DNA from: Chloroflexi bacterium RBG_13_46_14 | GTDB lineage: Bacteria > Chloroflexota > Dehalococcoidia > Dehalococcoidales > UBA2162 | Length of the DNA: 6,174 bases | NCBI GenBank assembly: GCA_001796415.1 | Contig: MGML01000150.1 | Span: forward strand, 1 to 6,174 | Direction: 5' to 3' | Part shown: piece after piece, positions 5,802 through 6,174 of the stretch | Numbering within the stretch: position 1 is the stretch's first letter | Layout of the letters: each line of letters starts with the position of its first letter | Notes under the pieces: model-generated | What the model saw: the letters and a program-made list of their open reading frames with translations, nothing else | The model's database searches: none | What the model was told of the DNA's origin: nothing | Translations under genes and position numbers: made by a program

Positions 5802-6174
5802 TATGAGAGATAAGGTATAAGAACAGCCGTTGAATTAAATATCAGAGTATGGTTAGAATTAAGTTAATCACTGCTGAAAGGATTCGGATTCCCTAGGAAA
5901 ACTATCCAAAGGTCACGATAACTCATAAAGTGAATCTTTAGGAACCAATGTGCGGGTATGGCTTTTAATAATACCAAGTTTGGGTCACCTCTAGCTTATT
6001 GAAGGTAGAAGTAGCTAATGGGCGGGTGGTATAATTCCTTATACTACCCCAAACCGTGAGAATAGTGGTCCCACTCTTAATATATATCTCCTATCTTTTC
6101 CTAATAATGGGGATCACCTCAGGAACCCCGATTTTGCGGGTAGAACAGATAAAGGGGGAAGCAGGCTGTGAGAA
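5802..6174. other. Intergenic region with hairpins; possible gene start at the window edge
   Basis: No supported gene is visible over about 370 bases. The clearest structure is an 11-bp inverted repeat with one G-U pair, GGGTGGTATAA (6024-6034) / TTATACTACCC (6039-6049), around the loop TTCC. A second is AGTGG/CCACT (6064-6075), extended by AA/TT beyond a mismatch. Neither is followed by a U run, so they are not obvious terminators. At the end, AAAGGGGGAA (6151-6160) precedes a GTG at 6168-6170 by seven bases. This could be the ribosome binding site and first codon of a + strand gene leaving the window, but only two codons are visible. Confidence 0.4.
6024..6049. repeat. 11-bp inverted repeat (hairpin)
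   Basis: GGGTGGTATAA and TTATACTACCC pair at all 11 positions (one G-U) around TTCC. It sits upstream of the possible edge gene and outside any coding sequence. It could be an operator, an RNA structure in a leader, or a terminator without a tail. Confidence 0.55.

Noticed and set aside
5953..6141. Three copies of GCGGGT and two similar GTCACCTC/ATCACCTC blocks in the right-hand intergenic region
   Set aside because: They are too short and irregularly spaced to call a repeat family or CRISPR, and can arise by chance.

Overview
This is a bacterial chromosomal segment of moderate G+C content that looks accessory rather than core. It holds a tRNA-Arg(UCU) gene with an encoded CCA end, a tyrosine recombinase immediately downstream of it, an apparent selenoprotein gene, and several poorly characterised genes. 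An in-frame UGA followed by a SECIS-like hairpin suggests a selenocysteine-decoding, probably anaerobic bacterium. The two small membrane proteins, the recombinase style and the small winged-helix protein remind me of sediment Chloroflexota (Dehalococcoidia) or Desulfobacterota. That is family recall, and the phylum is not settled by anything in this window.

Layout: (1) tRNA-Arg (6-82), then an integrase on the + strand whose Shine-Dalgarno sequence points to a GTG start at 191 (to 1123). This is the usual arrangement of the integrase end of an island inserted in a tRNA gene. (2) A convergent intergenic stretch (1124-1368) with a U-rich terminator candidate and a strong 11-bp GC-rich hairpin. 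(3) On the - strand, one long gene at 3120-1369 that an ordinary ORF caller splits in two at a UGA (2845-2847). Read through as selenocysteine it gives a 583-residue protein: an N-terminal UGSC-type redox domain fused to the large domain that I recall as usually being a separate partner protein. A TTGACA-N18-TATACT promoter and an AGGAGG ribosome binding site precede it. (4) A structured 500-bp divergent intergenic region. (5) A small winged-helix protein (3640-3888, +). (6) A three-gene - strand group read in the order 5750-5313, 5254-4814, 4731-4054: a membrane-anchored PH-like protein, a multi-pass membrane protein, and the N-terminal half of a GT-B-like glycosyltransferase. A TTGAGT-N18-TATAAT promoter lies before the first gene. 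(7) A right-hand intergenic region (5751-6174) with hairpins and a possible gene start at the very edge.

The strongest observation is the selenoprotein. The UGA sits exactly where the UGSC family carries selenocysteine, the reading frame continues for 491 codons beyond it, and a hairpin with GU in its apical loop lies at bacterial SECIS distance. The local redox motif is C-W-U-H instead of U-G-S-C. The two genes that converge on 3889-4053 both look shortened at their 3' ends, which may mark a deletion or rearrangement junction.
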